A stretch of DNA of 64,000 nucleotides from Streptomyces tagetis (GTDB lineage Bacteria > Actinomycetota > Actinomycetes > Streptomycetales > Streptomycetaceae), in assembly GCF_018069565.1 (NCBI RefSeq), contig NZ_JAGPNL010000006.1, positions 248,001 to 312,000 on the forward strand. Reading direction: 5' to 3'. This document shows, piece by piece, positions 32,676 to 44,036 of this stretch (its first letter is position 1; each line of letters begins with the position of its first letter). Made by a program: the position numbers and the translations under genes. The notes under the pieces were generated by a model. That model did no database searches, had not been told where the DNA came from, and saw nothing but the letters and a program-made list of their open reading frames with translations.

Positions 32676-33710
32676 TCACGGCGTACTCCTTCGTACGGGG
32701 GACGGGGACCGTGCGGGGTCCGGCTCGCCGCAGGAGCGGCGGGGGACCAGCCGGGCCGGCAGGGTCACGGACTCGCCGGGCCTGCCCCCGATGCGGTCGA
32801 CCAGCGCGCGCACCGCGGCCCGGCCCAGCTCGCCGGTGGACTGGGCGATGGCGGTGATCGGCGGGTCGGTGTGCACGAACCAGCGGATGTCGTCGAAGGC
32901 GGCCAGCGCGATGTCGTCCGGCACCCGAAGCCCGCGGGCCCGGATCGCGTCCAGCGCGCCGAGCGCCATCAGGTTGTCGGCGGCGAAGACGACCTCGGGC
33001 GGCTCGGGCAGGGCGAGGAACCCCTCGGTGACCCGGCGCCCGCTGCCCGCCTGGAAGTCGCCCTGGCCGATGTACGCGTCGGGCAGCGGCAGCCCGTAGG
33101 CGCCCAGTGCCTCCCGGAAGGCGTCCACGCGTTCGCGGCCGGTGGTGGTCGCGGCGGGCCCGGCGATGATGGCGAGGCGGCGGTGGCCGAGGGCGTGCAG
33201 GTGCGCCACGAGGTCCCGCACGGCCTTGCGCCCGTCGGAACGGACCACGGGCACGTCCACGCCGGGCAGCCAGCGGTCGACGAAGACCATCGGCGTGCCC
33301 GCGCGCACGGCGTCCAGCATGCCGGGGGAGCCGCCGTCGGTGGGGGAGACCAGCAGCCCGTCGATGCGGCGGTCCAGCAGGGTCGCCACGTGGTGGTCCT
33401 GGAGGTCGGGCCGCTCGTCCGCGTTGCCGATGATCACGCTGTACCCGAGGGCGCGGGCCTCCTCCTCGACGGAGCGGGCCAGTTCGGCGAAGTACGGGTT
33501 CAGCACGTCGCTGATGACCAGGCCGAGGGTGCGGGTCTGGTGGGTGCGCAGCGAGCGGGCGACGGCGTTGGGGCGGTAGCCGAGCGTCTCGACGGCGGCC
33601 AGTACGCGTGCGCGCGCGGCGGGGCTGACGGACGGGTGGCCGTTGAGCGCCCGCGAGACCGTCGCGACGGACACACCGGCCTCGGCGGCGACGTCCTTGA
33701 TACTCGCCAT
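32676..33710 (-). CDS. LacI family repressor of ribose genes (RbsR-like)
   Basis: 344 residues. HTH ASIKDVAAEAGVSVATVSRA-LNGHPSVSPAAR and hinge, then the sugar-binding core (LGLVISDVLNPYFAELARSV, IIGNADERPDLQDHHVATLL, DALGHRR-type segment ALGHRRLAIIAGPAATTTGR, EVVFAADNLMALGALDAIRA, PDDIALAAFDDIRWFVHTDP). It probably represses the following rbs genes and itself: GTGTAATCGATTACAC and a second half-matching site lie 18-55 bp upstream of ATG 33710. Since the transporter is gone, its remaining target in this locus would be ribokinase. Confidence 0.88.
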   Translation of the reverse strand: MASIKDVAAEAGVSVATVSRALNGHPSVSPAARARVLAAVETLGYRPNAVARSLRTHQTRTLGLVISDVLNPYFAELARSVEEEARALGYSVIIGNADERPDLQDHHVATLLDRRIDGLLVSPTDGGSPGMLDAVRAGTPMVFVDRWLPGVDVPVVRSDGRKAVRDLVAHLHALGHRRLAIIAGPAATTTGRERVDAFREALGAYGLPLPDAYIGQGDFQAGSGRRVTEGFLALPEPPEVVFAADNLMALGALDAIRARGLRVPDDIALAAFDDIRWFVHTDPPITAIAQSTGELGRAAVRALVDRIGGRPGESVTLPARLVPRRSCGEPDPARSPSPVRRSTP

Positions 33711-33727
33711 CGCTGCTCCAGTCCCTC

Positions 33728-33765
33728 GTGTAATCGATTACACAAGGGATTGGAATCGATTACAC
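33728..33765. promoter_or_regulatory. Double operator GTGTAATCGATTACAC for the RbsR-like repressor
   Basis: A perfect 16-bp palindrome (33728-33743) and an imperfect copy GGAATCGATTACAC (33752-33765) 24 bp away. The central CG pair and AT-rich arms fit a LacI-family site controlling its own gene. Confidence 0.8.
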
Positions 33766-33829
33766 GGCCGCGCGGCAAGACCCTGGAGAGTCCCGAGACC
33801 GAATCGTGATGTGCGGGGGAGGAGGGGTT

Positions 33830-34585
33830 CTACGGCCGGTGGCGGGCCACCACCTCGTCGATCGCGGGCCCGAGGAAGCCCCGGGTCAGCCCGGCTCGCC
33901 GGTCCGGCCGGAGCGCCGGGGCAGGGGCGGGGCGCCCGTACCGGCGCCGCCGGATGTCGTCCACCACCTCGCCGGGGGCGCCCAGGGCGGTCAGGACGTC
34001 GAGCGCCTCGGCCTTGGTGATCAGCCGCCCGCTCTCCAGGGTCACGCTCGCCCGCGCCAGGGTGAGCAGCCCGAGGTCCACCCACACGTCCCGCAGCCAC
34101 CGCTCCGGGTGGTCGAGGGCAGGCCGCCAGAAGGAGCGGAGGTCCTCGACGACGAACCCGGCGAGCTGCCGGTCGCCGACGGGCGGTACGAACTCCGCGG
34201 GCGGCGGCCCGTACAGCACCCGGCCGAACCGGTGCAGCTCGACGCGGGTCACCGCGGTCACCGGTCGGCGCATCAACTCCCCGTGGGCCCAGGCGGGATG
34301 CTCCCGCCCGAGGTCGCCCCAGGCGTCGGCCGCCACGTAGGCGCAGTGCACCGCGGACGCCGACGGGAACTCCTCGGCGAGCCCCCGGTGCACCGCGACG
34401 ACCCGTTCTCCCTCGGCGCCGGTGAGGGCGCGCTCGGTCACGGCGACCAGGTCCAGGTCGCTGATCCCCGGCCGGTGGTCACCCCCGGCCCACGACCCGT
34501 GCGCCCACAGGGCCACCACCGCCGGCACCCCCCGAAGCCCCCCGGCGAACCGCTCCAGCACCCACCCTGTGACGTCGTCTGTCAT
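33830..34585 (-). CDS. Nucleotidyltransferase-fold protein (aminoglycoside adenylyltransferase-like)
   Basis: 251 residues from ATG 34585, which has GGAG 9 bases upstream; an in-frame ATG 34618 is possible. The Pol-beta nucleotidyltransferase signature is visible near the N-terminus: ALWAHGSWAGGDHRPGISDL-DLVAV, i.e. GS-x(n)-SDLDL with the two metal-binding Asp residues. The C-terminal helical half (ELMRRPVTAVTRVELHRFGR, WVDLGLLTLARASVTLESGR) resembles streptomycin adenylyltransferase-type partners. It may nucleotidylate a small molecule or be a housekeeping relative; resistance function is not shown. Isolated between the rbs locus and the HATPase gene. Confidence 0.78.
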   Translation of the reverse strand: MTDDVTGWVLERFAGGLRGVPAVVALWAHGSWAGGDHRPGISDLDLVAVTERALTGAEGERVVAVHRGLAEEFPSASAVHCAYVAADAWGDLGREHPAWAHGELMRRPVTAVTRVELHRFGRVLYGPPPAEFVPPVGDRQLAGFVVEDLRSFWRPALDHPERWLRDVWVDLGLLTLARASVTLESGRLITKAEALDVLTALGAPGEVVDDIRRRRYGRPAPAPALRPDRRAGLTRGFLGPAIDEVVARHRP

Positions 34586-35033
34586 ACGGTCAGTCTCCTG
34601 CACGGAGCGGTCCGCCATGCCTCCGTCGGCGAAACGGGCGCCGCCAGGGCCGCGCGCCCGGGACCGGCGTGCCCGGGACCGGCGCGCCCCGGCGGCGCCC
34701 GGCGCGGTCGCGGACGGGGACGGGGGCCCGGGTCGGTCGAGCGTCGCGGAGAACGCCCTGCCTCGTACGAGCCGCCCCGCCGGTGGGCGAGCACGGCCGG
34801 CCGGTCGGCCGCGTTGATCAGGCCGACCAGGCAGACCGGCGTGGCAACCGGGTCGTCGTCGTGGTGCTCGCGAACCCGGGTGCGCGCAAAGTGCTTTGAC
34901 GACGGCTTCTACGCGGTGCAACCTCGAGAAACGTACCGGCATACGGCGGGAAACCTCCTGAACCGCTGACGGAGCGAGGCGACCTCACCGGCGAATCCCG
35001 GCGGCGGCGGGTGGCCGCGTGCTTCGGGGACCT
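34586..35033. other. Gene-free stretch
   Basis: 448 bp with no supported gene. A minus-strand piece reading LVGLINAADRPAVLAHRRGG is coherent for about 25 residues but lacks a start signal and flanking similarity; it might be a decayed fragment. No repeats of note. Confidence 0.5.
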
Positions 35034-35444
35034 TCAGGCCGCCGCCAGTTCGCACCACACGTACTTGCCTCGGTTGCCCTGCCCCACCAGCGGATGCCAG
35101 CCCCATCCGTCGGCGCAGGCCACCACCAGCGCCATCCCCCGTCCCTCCTCCGGCTCCTCCGTCGGTCCCGGCGGTACCCGAGGCTTGGGCGGTTCGGGGT
35201 CCGTGTCCCACGCCCCGATGCGCAGCGTGCCCGGCGGCGACCAGCGGACGCGGAGGGCGGCAGGGCCCTTGGTGTGCCGTACGGCGTTGGAGATCAGCTC
35301 CGCCGCGAGCAGCTCCGCGACGTCCACGAGCCGGATCAGTCCGTGCATGGTCAGAATCAGGCGCAGGGTGCGGCGGCTGATGGTCACGGCGCGAAGGTCG
35401 TTGGGGATGGAGAGGGAGTACTCCCAGGACTCGTTTTCGGGCAT
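35034..35444 (-). CDS. RsbW/anti-sigma-like HATPase domain protein
   Basis: 136 residues forming a single GHKL ATPase domain: N-box AAELISNAVRHTKGPA (Asn metal ligand), then G1-like IGAWDTDPEPPKP and the lid/G2 region EEGRGMALVVACADGWGW. Single-domain proteins like this in Streptomyces are anti-sigma-factor-type serine kinases or orphan partners of XRE/DUF397 pairs. It is divergent from such a pair 218 bp away, so the three genes make the recurrent WhiJ-like developmental module. ATG 35444 follows GGAG. Target sigma factor unknown. Confidence 0.88.
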   Translation of the reverse strand: MPENESWEYSLSIPNDLRAVTISRRTLRLILTMHGLIRLVDVAELLAAELISNAVRHTKGPAALRVRWSPPGTLRIGAWDTDPEPPKPRVPPGPTEEPEEGRGMALVVACADGWGWHPLVGQGNRGKYVWCELAAA

Positions 35445-35575
35445 GCGGGACTCCGTTTTCGGAAGGAGGGGGAAGGGGGCGCGTCCGGTGTCATTGCCGC
35501 AGCCGTCGCAGCAGGACGGAGCGGTGCGCTTCCGGTGGCCCGGTGTCGCACGGTGTGCGTCGCGTCACTGACGGT

Positions 35576-35616
35576 AGATCTAAATTTAGGGACGCGGCAA
35601 GTCGATCGCGTAATCT
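35576..35616. promoter_or_regulatory. AT-rich palindromes and -10-like element in the divergent control region
   Basis: AGATCT (35576-35581) overlaps the perfect palindrome CTAAATTTAG (35580-35589). TAATCT (35611-35616) is a plausible -10 for the XRE gene. This is the most AT-rich spot of the region and a candidate binding site for the XRE protein itself. Confidence 0.5.
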
Positions 35617-35662
35617 GACGCCGAATGAGTCGCGGCAACAGATCTGTGAAGAGGGCCAGTCG

Positions 35663-36499
35663 ATGGTGAAGAGGCGCGAACCAACGGCACGCCAGGCGCG
35701 CTTGGCAACCGAACTGCGCAGACTTCGTGAGGCTGCGGGGCTCAACTCTCGCCAAGCGGCCATTCTGCTCGGTGTGGCCCCTGCTCAGATCACCCACATC
35801 GAGTCCGCGCTCGCGGGTGTGAGCGAGCAGCGAGTTCGCCGCCTCGCCTCCCACTACGCGTGCACCGACGAGGAGTTCATCGACGCCCTCGTGACGATGG
35901 CCACCGAGCGGACAAATGGCTGGTGGGAGGAGTACCGCGGTTTCCTGCCCACGTCGTTCCTAGATCTGTCAGAGCTGGAGCACCACGCCAGGTTCCTTCG
36001 GCACGTGGCGATCCTGTATGTGCCGGGGCTGCTCCAGACCGAGGACTACTCACGTGCTGTCTTCTCTGCCAGGTTGCCGGAACTGACCTCCGAGGAGCTG
36101 GAGTTGCGCATCCAGCACCGAGCGGCGCGGCAGAGGTTCACCACCCCCTACGAAGTGGTGATCCACGAGGCGGCACTCCGGATCAGAGTCAGCGACCGTG
36201 CCACATCACGGGCGCAACTCGCGCGGCTTCTGGAGCTCTCCGAGGCGGAACGCGTCACCTTGCGCGTCATCCCCTTCGACCTGGATGGATTCGCCGGAGC
36301 CTCCAGCACGATGACTTACGTGGGCGGTCCCTTGCCCAGATTGGACACCGTGGTCCGTGACGCGCTGCACGGCTCGGTCTTCATTGATTCCGAGGCTCAG
36401 CTCAACACTTACCGAACGAGCTTTCTTAAGGTGGAGGCCGCGTCACTCGACCCGGGACGGTCGCGTGACTTCATCCACAGCCTGGCGAAGGAGTTCTGA
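35663..36499 (+). CDS. XRE family HTH regulator with DUF5753 domain (WhiJ-like)
   Basis: 278 residues. The N-terminal XRE helix-turn-helix (LATELRRLREAAGLNSRQAA, then ILLGVAPAQITHIESALAGV) is followed by the DUF5753 domain, with its typical motif AILYVPGLLQTEDYSRAVFS (about 112-131) and QHRAARQRF. Such proteins act with a small DUF397 protein encoded next door and often an HATPase; the S. coelicolor prototype, WhiJ, affects sporulation. Codon use is less GC-biased than in neighbours (AAT, GAT, TCT, TTG appear), which suits a mobile paralogous module. ATG 35663 follows GAAGAGGG. Confidence 0.9.
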   Translation: MVKRREPTARQARLATELRRLREAAGLNSRQAAILLGVAPAQITHIESALAGVSEQRVRRLASHYACTDEEFIDALVTMATERTNGWWEEYRGFLPTSFLDLSELEHHARFLRHVAILYVPGLLQTEDYSRAVFSARLPELTSEELELRIQHRAARQRFTTPYEVVIHEAALRIRVSDRATSRAQLARLLELSEAERVTLRVIPFDLDGFAGASSTMTYVGGPLPRLDTVVRDALHGSVFIDSEAQLNTYRTSFLKVEAASLDPGRSRDFIHSLAKEF

Positions 36500-36504
36500 G
36501 GCCC

Positions 36505-36690
36505 ATGGACACCTGGCGGAAGTCGTCCTACTCGGGTCCGGGCGACGGCAACGAGTGCGTGGAGGTAGCCGCGTCGACCATGCGGGTCGCCGTCCGCGAC
36601 AGCAAGGCCCCAGTCCGAGCCACCCTCACCTTCCCGTCGGAGGCGTTCGCCTCCTTCCTCGACGCTCTCAAGGAGCGTTCCCGGCGCTGA
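36505..36690 (+). CDS. DUF397 small protein
   Basis: 61 residues: DTWRKSSYSGPGDGNECVEV is the invariant DUF397 opening, then VAVRDSKAP and FPSEAFASFLDALK. It starts 5 bp after the XRE gene stop, so they are co-transcribed. DUF397 proteins partner with XRE/DUF5753 regulators and have been suggested to act like antitoxin or modulator subunits. Confidence 0.92.
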   Translation: MDTWRKSSYSGPGDGNECVEVAASTMRVAVRDSKAPVRATLTFPSEAFASFLDALKERSRR

Positions 36691-36733
36691 GGTCGCGGCC
36701 ACCCTGTCCCACCCCACCGGTACCGTCGGGCGT

Positions 36734-38992
36734 ATGGGCAAGCAGGTGGGGGAATCCCCGGGGGAGCGGCGGCTCGCCGTGCTCGAAGGGGTGCTGGAGC
36801 GGATCACGTACGCCAACGAGGAGAACGGGTACACGGTCGCCCGGGTCGACACCGGCCGGGGCGCCGGCGACCTGCTCACCGTCGTCGGCGCGCTGCTCGG
36901 CGCCCAGGTGGGCGAGTCGCTGCGGATGGAGGGCCGCTGGGGGTCGCACCCCCAGTACGGGAAGCAGTTCCACGTCGAGAACTACACGACGCTCCTGCCC
37001 GCCACCGTCCAGGGCATCCGGCGCTACCTCGGCTCCGGCCTGGTCAAGGGCATCGGACCGGTCTTCGCCGACCGGATCACCCGGCACTTCGGCCTCGACA
37101 CCCTGACCGTCATCGAGGAGGAGCCCAAGCGGCTGATCGAGGTCCCCGGCCTCGGCCCCAAGCGGACCAGGAAGATCGCCGACGCCTGGGAGGAGCAGAA
37201 GGCGATCAAGGAGGTCATGCTCTTCCTCCAGACCGTCGAGGTCTCCACCTCCATCGCCGTGCGCATCTACAAGAAGTACGGCGACGCCTCGATCTCCGTC
37301 GTGAAGAACCAGCCCTACCGGCTCGCCGCCGACGTCTGGGGCATCGGCTTCCTCACCGCCGACCGCATCGCCCAGTCGGTCGGCATCCCGCACGACAGCC
37401 CGGAGCGGGTCAAGGCGGGCCTCCAGTACGCCCTGTCGCAGGCCACCGACCAGGGCCACTGCTACCTCCCCGAGGAACGGCTCATCGCCGACGCGGTGAA
37501 ACTGCTCCAGGTCGACACCGGCCTGGTCATCGAGTGCCTGGCCGACCTGGCCGCCGTACCGGAGGAGGGCCAGGACCCCGGCGTGGTCCGGGAGAAGGTC
37601 CCCGGCCCGGACGGCGAGGGCCCGGTCACCGCCGTCTACCTGGTCCCCTTCCACCGCGCCGAACTCTCCCTCTCCGCCCAGGTACTGCGCCTGCTGCGCA
37701 CCGGGGAGGACCGGATGGCCGGCTTCCGGGACGTGGACTGGACGAAGGCGCTCGGATGGCTGAAGGGGCGTACGGGCACCGACCTCGCGCCGGAGCAGGA
37801 GGCGGCCGTACGCCTCGCGCTCACCGAGAAGGTCGCCGTGCTCACCGGCGGCCCCGGCTGCGGCAAGTCCTTCACGGTCCGCTCGGTCGTGGAACTGGCC
37901 CGCGCCCGCAAGGCGAAGGTCGTCCTGGCCGCCCCGACCGGACGGGCCGCCAAACGGCTCTCCGAGCTGACCGGCGCGGAGGCGTCCACCGTGCACCGGC
38001 TGCTGGAGCTGAAGCCCGGCGGTGACGCCGCCTACGACCGGGACCGGCCGCTCGACGCCGACCTCGTGGTGGTCGACGAGGCGTCCATGCTCGATCTGCT
38101 CCTCGCCAACAAGCTGGTCAAGGCCGTGCCGCCCGGCGCGCACCTGCTCTTCGTCGGGGACGTCGACCAGTTGCCCAGCGTCGGCGCGGGGGAGGTGCTG
38201 CGGGACCTGCTGGCCGAGGGCGGCCCGGTCCCCGCCGTCCGGCTCACCCGCGTCTTCCGCCAGGCCCAGGAGTCCGGCGTGGTGACCAACGCGCACCGCG
38301 TCAACGCGGGCCGGCCCCCGCTCACCGACGGCCTGAAGGACTTCTTCCTCTTCGTCGAGGACGACACGGAGGCGGCCGGCCGGCTCACCGTGGACGTCGC
38401 CGCCCGCCGCATCCCGGCCCGCTTCGGCCTGGACCCCCGCCGTGACGTGCAGGTCCTCGCTCCCATGCACCGGGGTCCGGCCGGCGCGGGCACGCTCAAC
38501 GGGCTCCTCCAGCAGGCCGTCACCCCGGGCCGGCCCGACCTGCCGGAGAAGCGGTTCGGCGGCCGGGTGTTCCGCGTCGGCGACAAGGTCACCCAGATCC
38601 GCAACAACTACGAGAAGGGCGAGAACGGCGTCTTCAACGGCACCGTCGGCGTCGTCACCGCGCTCGACCCGGTGGACCAGCGCCTCACCGTCCGCACCGA
38701 CGAGGACGAGGAGGTCGGCTACGACTTCGACGAACTCGACGAACTGGCCCACGCCTACGCCGTGACCATCCACCGCTCCCAGGGCAGCGAGTACCCGGCG
38801 GTCGTCATCCCGGTCACCACCGGCGCCTGGATGATGCTCCAGCGCAACCTGCTCTACACGGCGGTCACCCGGGCGAAGAAGCTGGTCGTCCTCGTCGGCT
38901 CCCGCAAGGCGATCGGACAGGCGGTGCGCACGGTGTCGGCCGGACGGCGGTGCACGGCGCTCGACTTCCGGCTCACCGGCGCGGGTGCCTGA
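36734..38992 (+). CDS. RecD-like ATP-dependent DNA helicase (RecD2 family)
   Basis: 752 residues. An N-terminal OB/HhH region (ITYANEENGYTVARVDTGRG, YLGSGLVKGIGPVFADRITR, and helix-hairpin-helix IEVPGLGPKRTRKIADAWEE) precedes the SF1B helicase core: Walker A LTGGPGCGKSFTVRS, motif II VVVDEASMLD, LFVGDVDQLPSVGAGEVLRD (motif III), and C-terminal AVTIHRSQGSEYPAVVIPV plus LLYTAVTRAKK (motifs V-VI). RecD2 proteins unwind DNA 5'-3' without RecBC; actinobacteria use AdnAB for end resection, so this likely acts in fork or mismatch maintenance. ATG 36734 has no clear ribosome-binding site close by; the start is kept for length. Confidence 0.9.
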   Translation: MGKQVGESPGERRLAVLEGVLERITYANEENGYTVARVDTGRGAGDLLTVVGALLGAQVGESLRMEGRWGSHPQYGKQFHVENYTTLLPATVQGIRRYLGSGLVKGIGPVFADRITRHFGLDTLTVIEEEPKRLIEVPGLGPKRTRKIADAWEEQKAIKEVMLFLQTVEVSTSIAVRIYKKYGDASISVVKNQPYRLAADVWGIGFLTADRIAQSVGIPHDSPERVKAGLQYALSQATDQGHCYLPEERLIADAVKLLQVDTGLVIECLADLAAVPEEGQDPGVVREKVPGPDGEGPVTAVYLVPFHRAELSLSAQVLRLLRTGEDRMAGFRDVDWTKALGWLKGRTGTDLAPEQEAAVRLALTEKVAVLTGGPGCGKSFTVRSVVELARARKAKVVLAAPTGRAAKRLSELTGAEASTVHRLLELKPGGDAAYDRDRPLDADLVVVDEASMLDLLLANKLVKAVPPGAHLLFVGDVDQLPSVGAGEVLRDLLAEGGPVPAVRLTRVFRQAQESGVVTNAHRVNAGRPPLTDGLKDFFLFVEDDTEAAGRLTVDVAARRIPARFGLDPRRDVQVLAPMHRGPAGAGTLNGLLQQAVTPGRPDLPEKRFGGRVFRVGDKVTQIRNNYEKGENGVFNGTVGVVTALDPVDQRLTVRTDEDEEVGYDFDELDELAHAYAVTIHRSQGSEYPAVVIPVTTGAWMMLQRNLLYTAVTRAKKLVVLVGSRKAIGQAVRTVSAGRRCTALDFRLTGAGA

Positions 38993-39132
38993 CCGGTCCG
39001 GCTCCGGGGACCCGTCCGGAGGGCCGCTGACGGGCGCCTGCCCCGGCCGCGGGAAAAATGATCGATCAAATGAGTCACGAAGGTCACAGAGCCCTTCCCG
39101 AAGTGCCGCGGAGGGGGCAGGATGAGAAAGTT

Positions 39133-39151
39133 GGCGGCACTCAGTGCCGCC
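39133..39151. promoter_or_regulatory. 19-bp palindrome in the citrate synthase leader
   Basis: GGCGGCACT-C-AGTGCCGCC, perfect 9-bp arms about 110 bp upstream of the citA start. With a one-base centre it is more likely a protein site than an RNA hairpin. Confidence 0.5.
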
Positions 39152-39258
39152 GATAGGCCCGATGGTCGACCCCGAGTGCACTCACATGGGCCAAGTGGGG
39201 GATGGTAGAGACAGTCAGGGCACCTCGAAGATGAGGCACTACGTCGGTGAGGGAAGAC

Positions 39259-40548
<1,290 letters not shown>

Positions 40549-40570
40549 CCCGGCGCCGCGACGAGGCTTC

Positions 40571-40611
40571 CAGGGCCCCGTGTCCCGCCCCCGGCGGGAC
40601 ACGGGGCCCTG
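40571..40611 (+). terminator. citA terminator
   Basis: CAGGGCCCCGTGTCCCGCC, loop CCC, then its exact complement: a perfect 19-bp stem with a three-base loop, 23 bp after the stop. No T-run. Confidence 0.9.
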
Positions 40612-40628
40612 CCTGTGTCTGTGAACCG

Positions 40629-40740
40629 GGTTGTCACCGTGAGGAGCCCGGACCTCGGTTGTCACCCGCAACGCGCGGCCCCCGGGTCGTCACCCGTGAA
40701 GGCCCGAACCCGGGTTGCCAGCCGTGAAGTGCCCCGGACG
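40629..40740. repeat. Four 28-bp tandem repeats upstream of the 6C RNA
   Basis: Units start at 40629, 40657, 40685 and 40713, exactly 28 bp apart. Each opens with GGTTGTCACC or a one/two-base variant (GGTTGTCACC, GGTTGTCACC, GGTCGTCACC, GGTTGCCAGC) and ends in a GCCC-rich half. There are no spacers, so this is not CRISPR. The array fills the gap between the citA terminator and the small RNA. Confidence 0.85.
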
Positions 40741-40763
40741 CCGGAGCGGGCCTTTCCCCGGGA

Positions 40764-40868
40764 ATGGGAGAAGGCGCCCCGGTGCGTCGGTCCCCCCACG
40801 GGCCGACGACCAGGGCGCCTTCCCATGTCCCGGTGCGGATTCCCCCCACGGGATCCGGCCGGGCGTCT
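40764..40868 (+). ncRNA. 6C small RNA
   Basis: Two hairpins carry the same 12-base loop TCCCCCCACGGG exactly 50 bases apart. Hairpin 1 has stem GTCGG/CCGAC (40786-40807, extendable through GGT/ACC). Hairpin 2 has stem CGGAT/ATCCG (40836-40857). An outer helix, ATGGG and AAGGCGCCC (40764-40779) with GGGCGCCTTCCCAT (40813-40826), closes hairpin 1. Two C6-loop hairpins define the actinobacterial 6C RNA motif, an independently transcribed small RNA also known in mycobacteria. C-runs are on the plus strand, so this strand is chosen. Exact ends are estimated. I recall a homologue next to citA in S. coelicolor. Targets are probably recognised by the C-rich loops pairing with G-rich ribosome-binding sites. 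Confidence 0.85.
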
Positions 40869-41263
40869 GTGAGAACAGCGCCTGAATCGCTGTGTGAGCA
40901 CAACGAGCGAAACTCGCCGTACTCCTGCTGTGTGCGGTCTGCCGGGACGCGCACCCGGGAGGGCCGCTCAAAGCTTCCCGGTGTACGTGTCCCGGCAACG
41001 CATCTCTGGGAAAGTCCCCCAAGACATCCCCAGACGTCAGGTCGCGCCCCCCAAGACGCTCCCTGACATCGCCAACTTAGACCTTCGAGCCCCTTCGATG
41101 GTTACGTTCACATCACTGTGATCTGCGTCTCCCGAATCTGTCCGTTACGTGGCCGACGGTCCCGATACGCCGAACGAGACCCGACCGTAAGGAAGATGCG
41201 CGAGCCTTGTGAAGAGCTTATGTGAGGTGCGTGCCGGACTCCAGAGGCATTTCCCCTTGAACC
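40869..41263. other. Gene-free stretch between 6C RNA and copA
   Basis: 395 bp, less GC-rich than its surroundings. No supported gene or known RNA. TCACA-TCAC-TGTGA (41108-41121) is a small inverted repeat that could be a regulator site; no gene starts nearby on either strand, so its meaning is open. Confidence 0.5.
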
Positions 41264-43516
<2,253 letters not shown>

Positions 43517-43620
43517 GGTCCGGTGACTCCAGGGGGTCCGCCGGACCGGGAGCGGCCGGTTGTCGCGAGCCGGTCGCCCCGGCCCGGCCGGAAGGCTGTG
43601 GGCGGGGCTGGGCGGGCGGG

Positions 43621-43860
43621 TCAGGCGGTGCCGGTCAGCTCGAAGCCGGCCTCGTCCACCGCGGCGCGGACGGCCGCCTCGTCGAGCGGGGCGGCGGAGA
43701 CGACGGTGACCTCGCCGGCGGGGGCGACTGCCTTCACCGAGACGACGCCGGGGATCTCGGAGATCTCGCCGGAGACGGCGCCCTCGCAGTGGCCGCAGCT
43801 CATCCCGCTCACCTTGTAGACGGTGGTGACGGAGCCCTGGGTGTCGGTCGGAGAGGTCAT
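43621..43860 (-). CDS. copZ: Copper chaperone
   Basis: 79-residue ferredoxin-like heavy-metal-associated domain with the metal site KVSGMSCGHCEGAVSGEI (CxxC with Gly-His between, a copper chaperone signature). It collects Cu(I) and hands it to the ATPase encoded downstream. First gene after the copper-responsive operator. Confidence 0.93.
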   Translation of the reverse strand: MTSPTDTQGSVTTVYKVSGMSCGHCEGAVSGEISEIPGVVSVKAVAPAGEVTVVSAAPLDEAAVRAAVDEAGFELTGTA

Positions 43861-43932
43861 GTCGTTACTCCTGGTCGGGAGGCGTGCAGGGTCGAGTACC
43901 CGTGATCCGGTGGGGGACCACGTCTCCCACTG

Positions 43933-43947
43933 TACCCCTAGGGGGTA
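43933..43947. promoter_or_regulatory. CsoR-type copper operator between copZA and the alcohol dehydrogenase
   Basis: TACCCCTAGGGGGTA, the G-tract/C-tract palindrome bound by CsoR repressors, lies 73 bp upstream of copZ and about 90 bp upstream of the divergent dehydrogenase. No csoR gene is present in the window. Confidence 0.85.
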
Positions 43948-44036
43948 TGCGGGCGCGTGACCCGGCCCCCCGCTGCGGCGGGCGTCGGCGCAGAATGCGG
44001 GGGCAGGGTGAGCCGGGACGGGAGAGGGGGCGCGGG

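Noticed and set aside
34586..35033. Extension of the nucleotidyltransferase by about 120 residues
   Set aside because: The open frame continues to 34942, but the extra part is Arg/Pro-rich and ATG 34585 has a proper ribosome-binding site and begins the domain.
40629..40740. CRISPR array
   Set aside because: 28-bp repeats are directly adjacent without spacers and diverge from each other; no cas genes in the window.
40764..41066. 100-codon frame across the 6C region
   Set aside because: Low-complexity, no ribosome-binding site, and the paired-hairpin RNA explains the sequence better.
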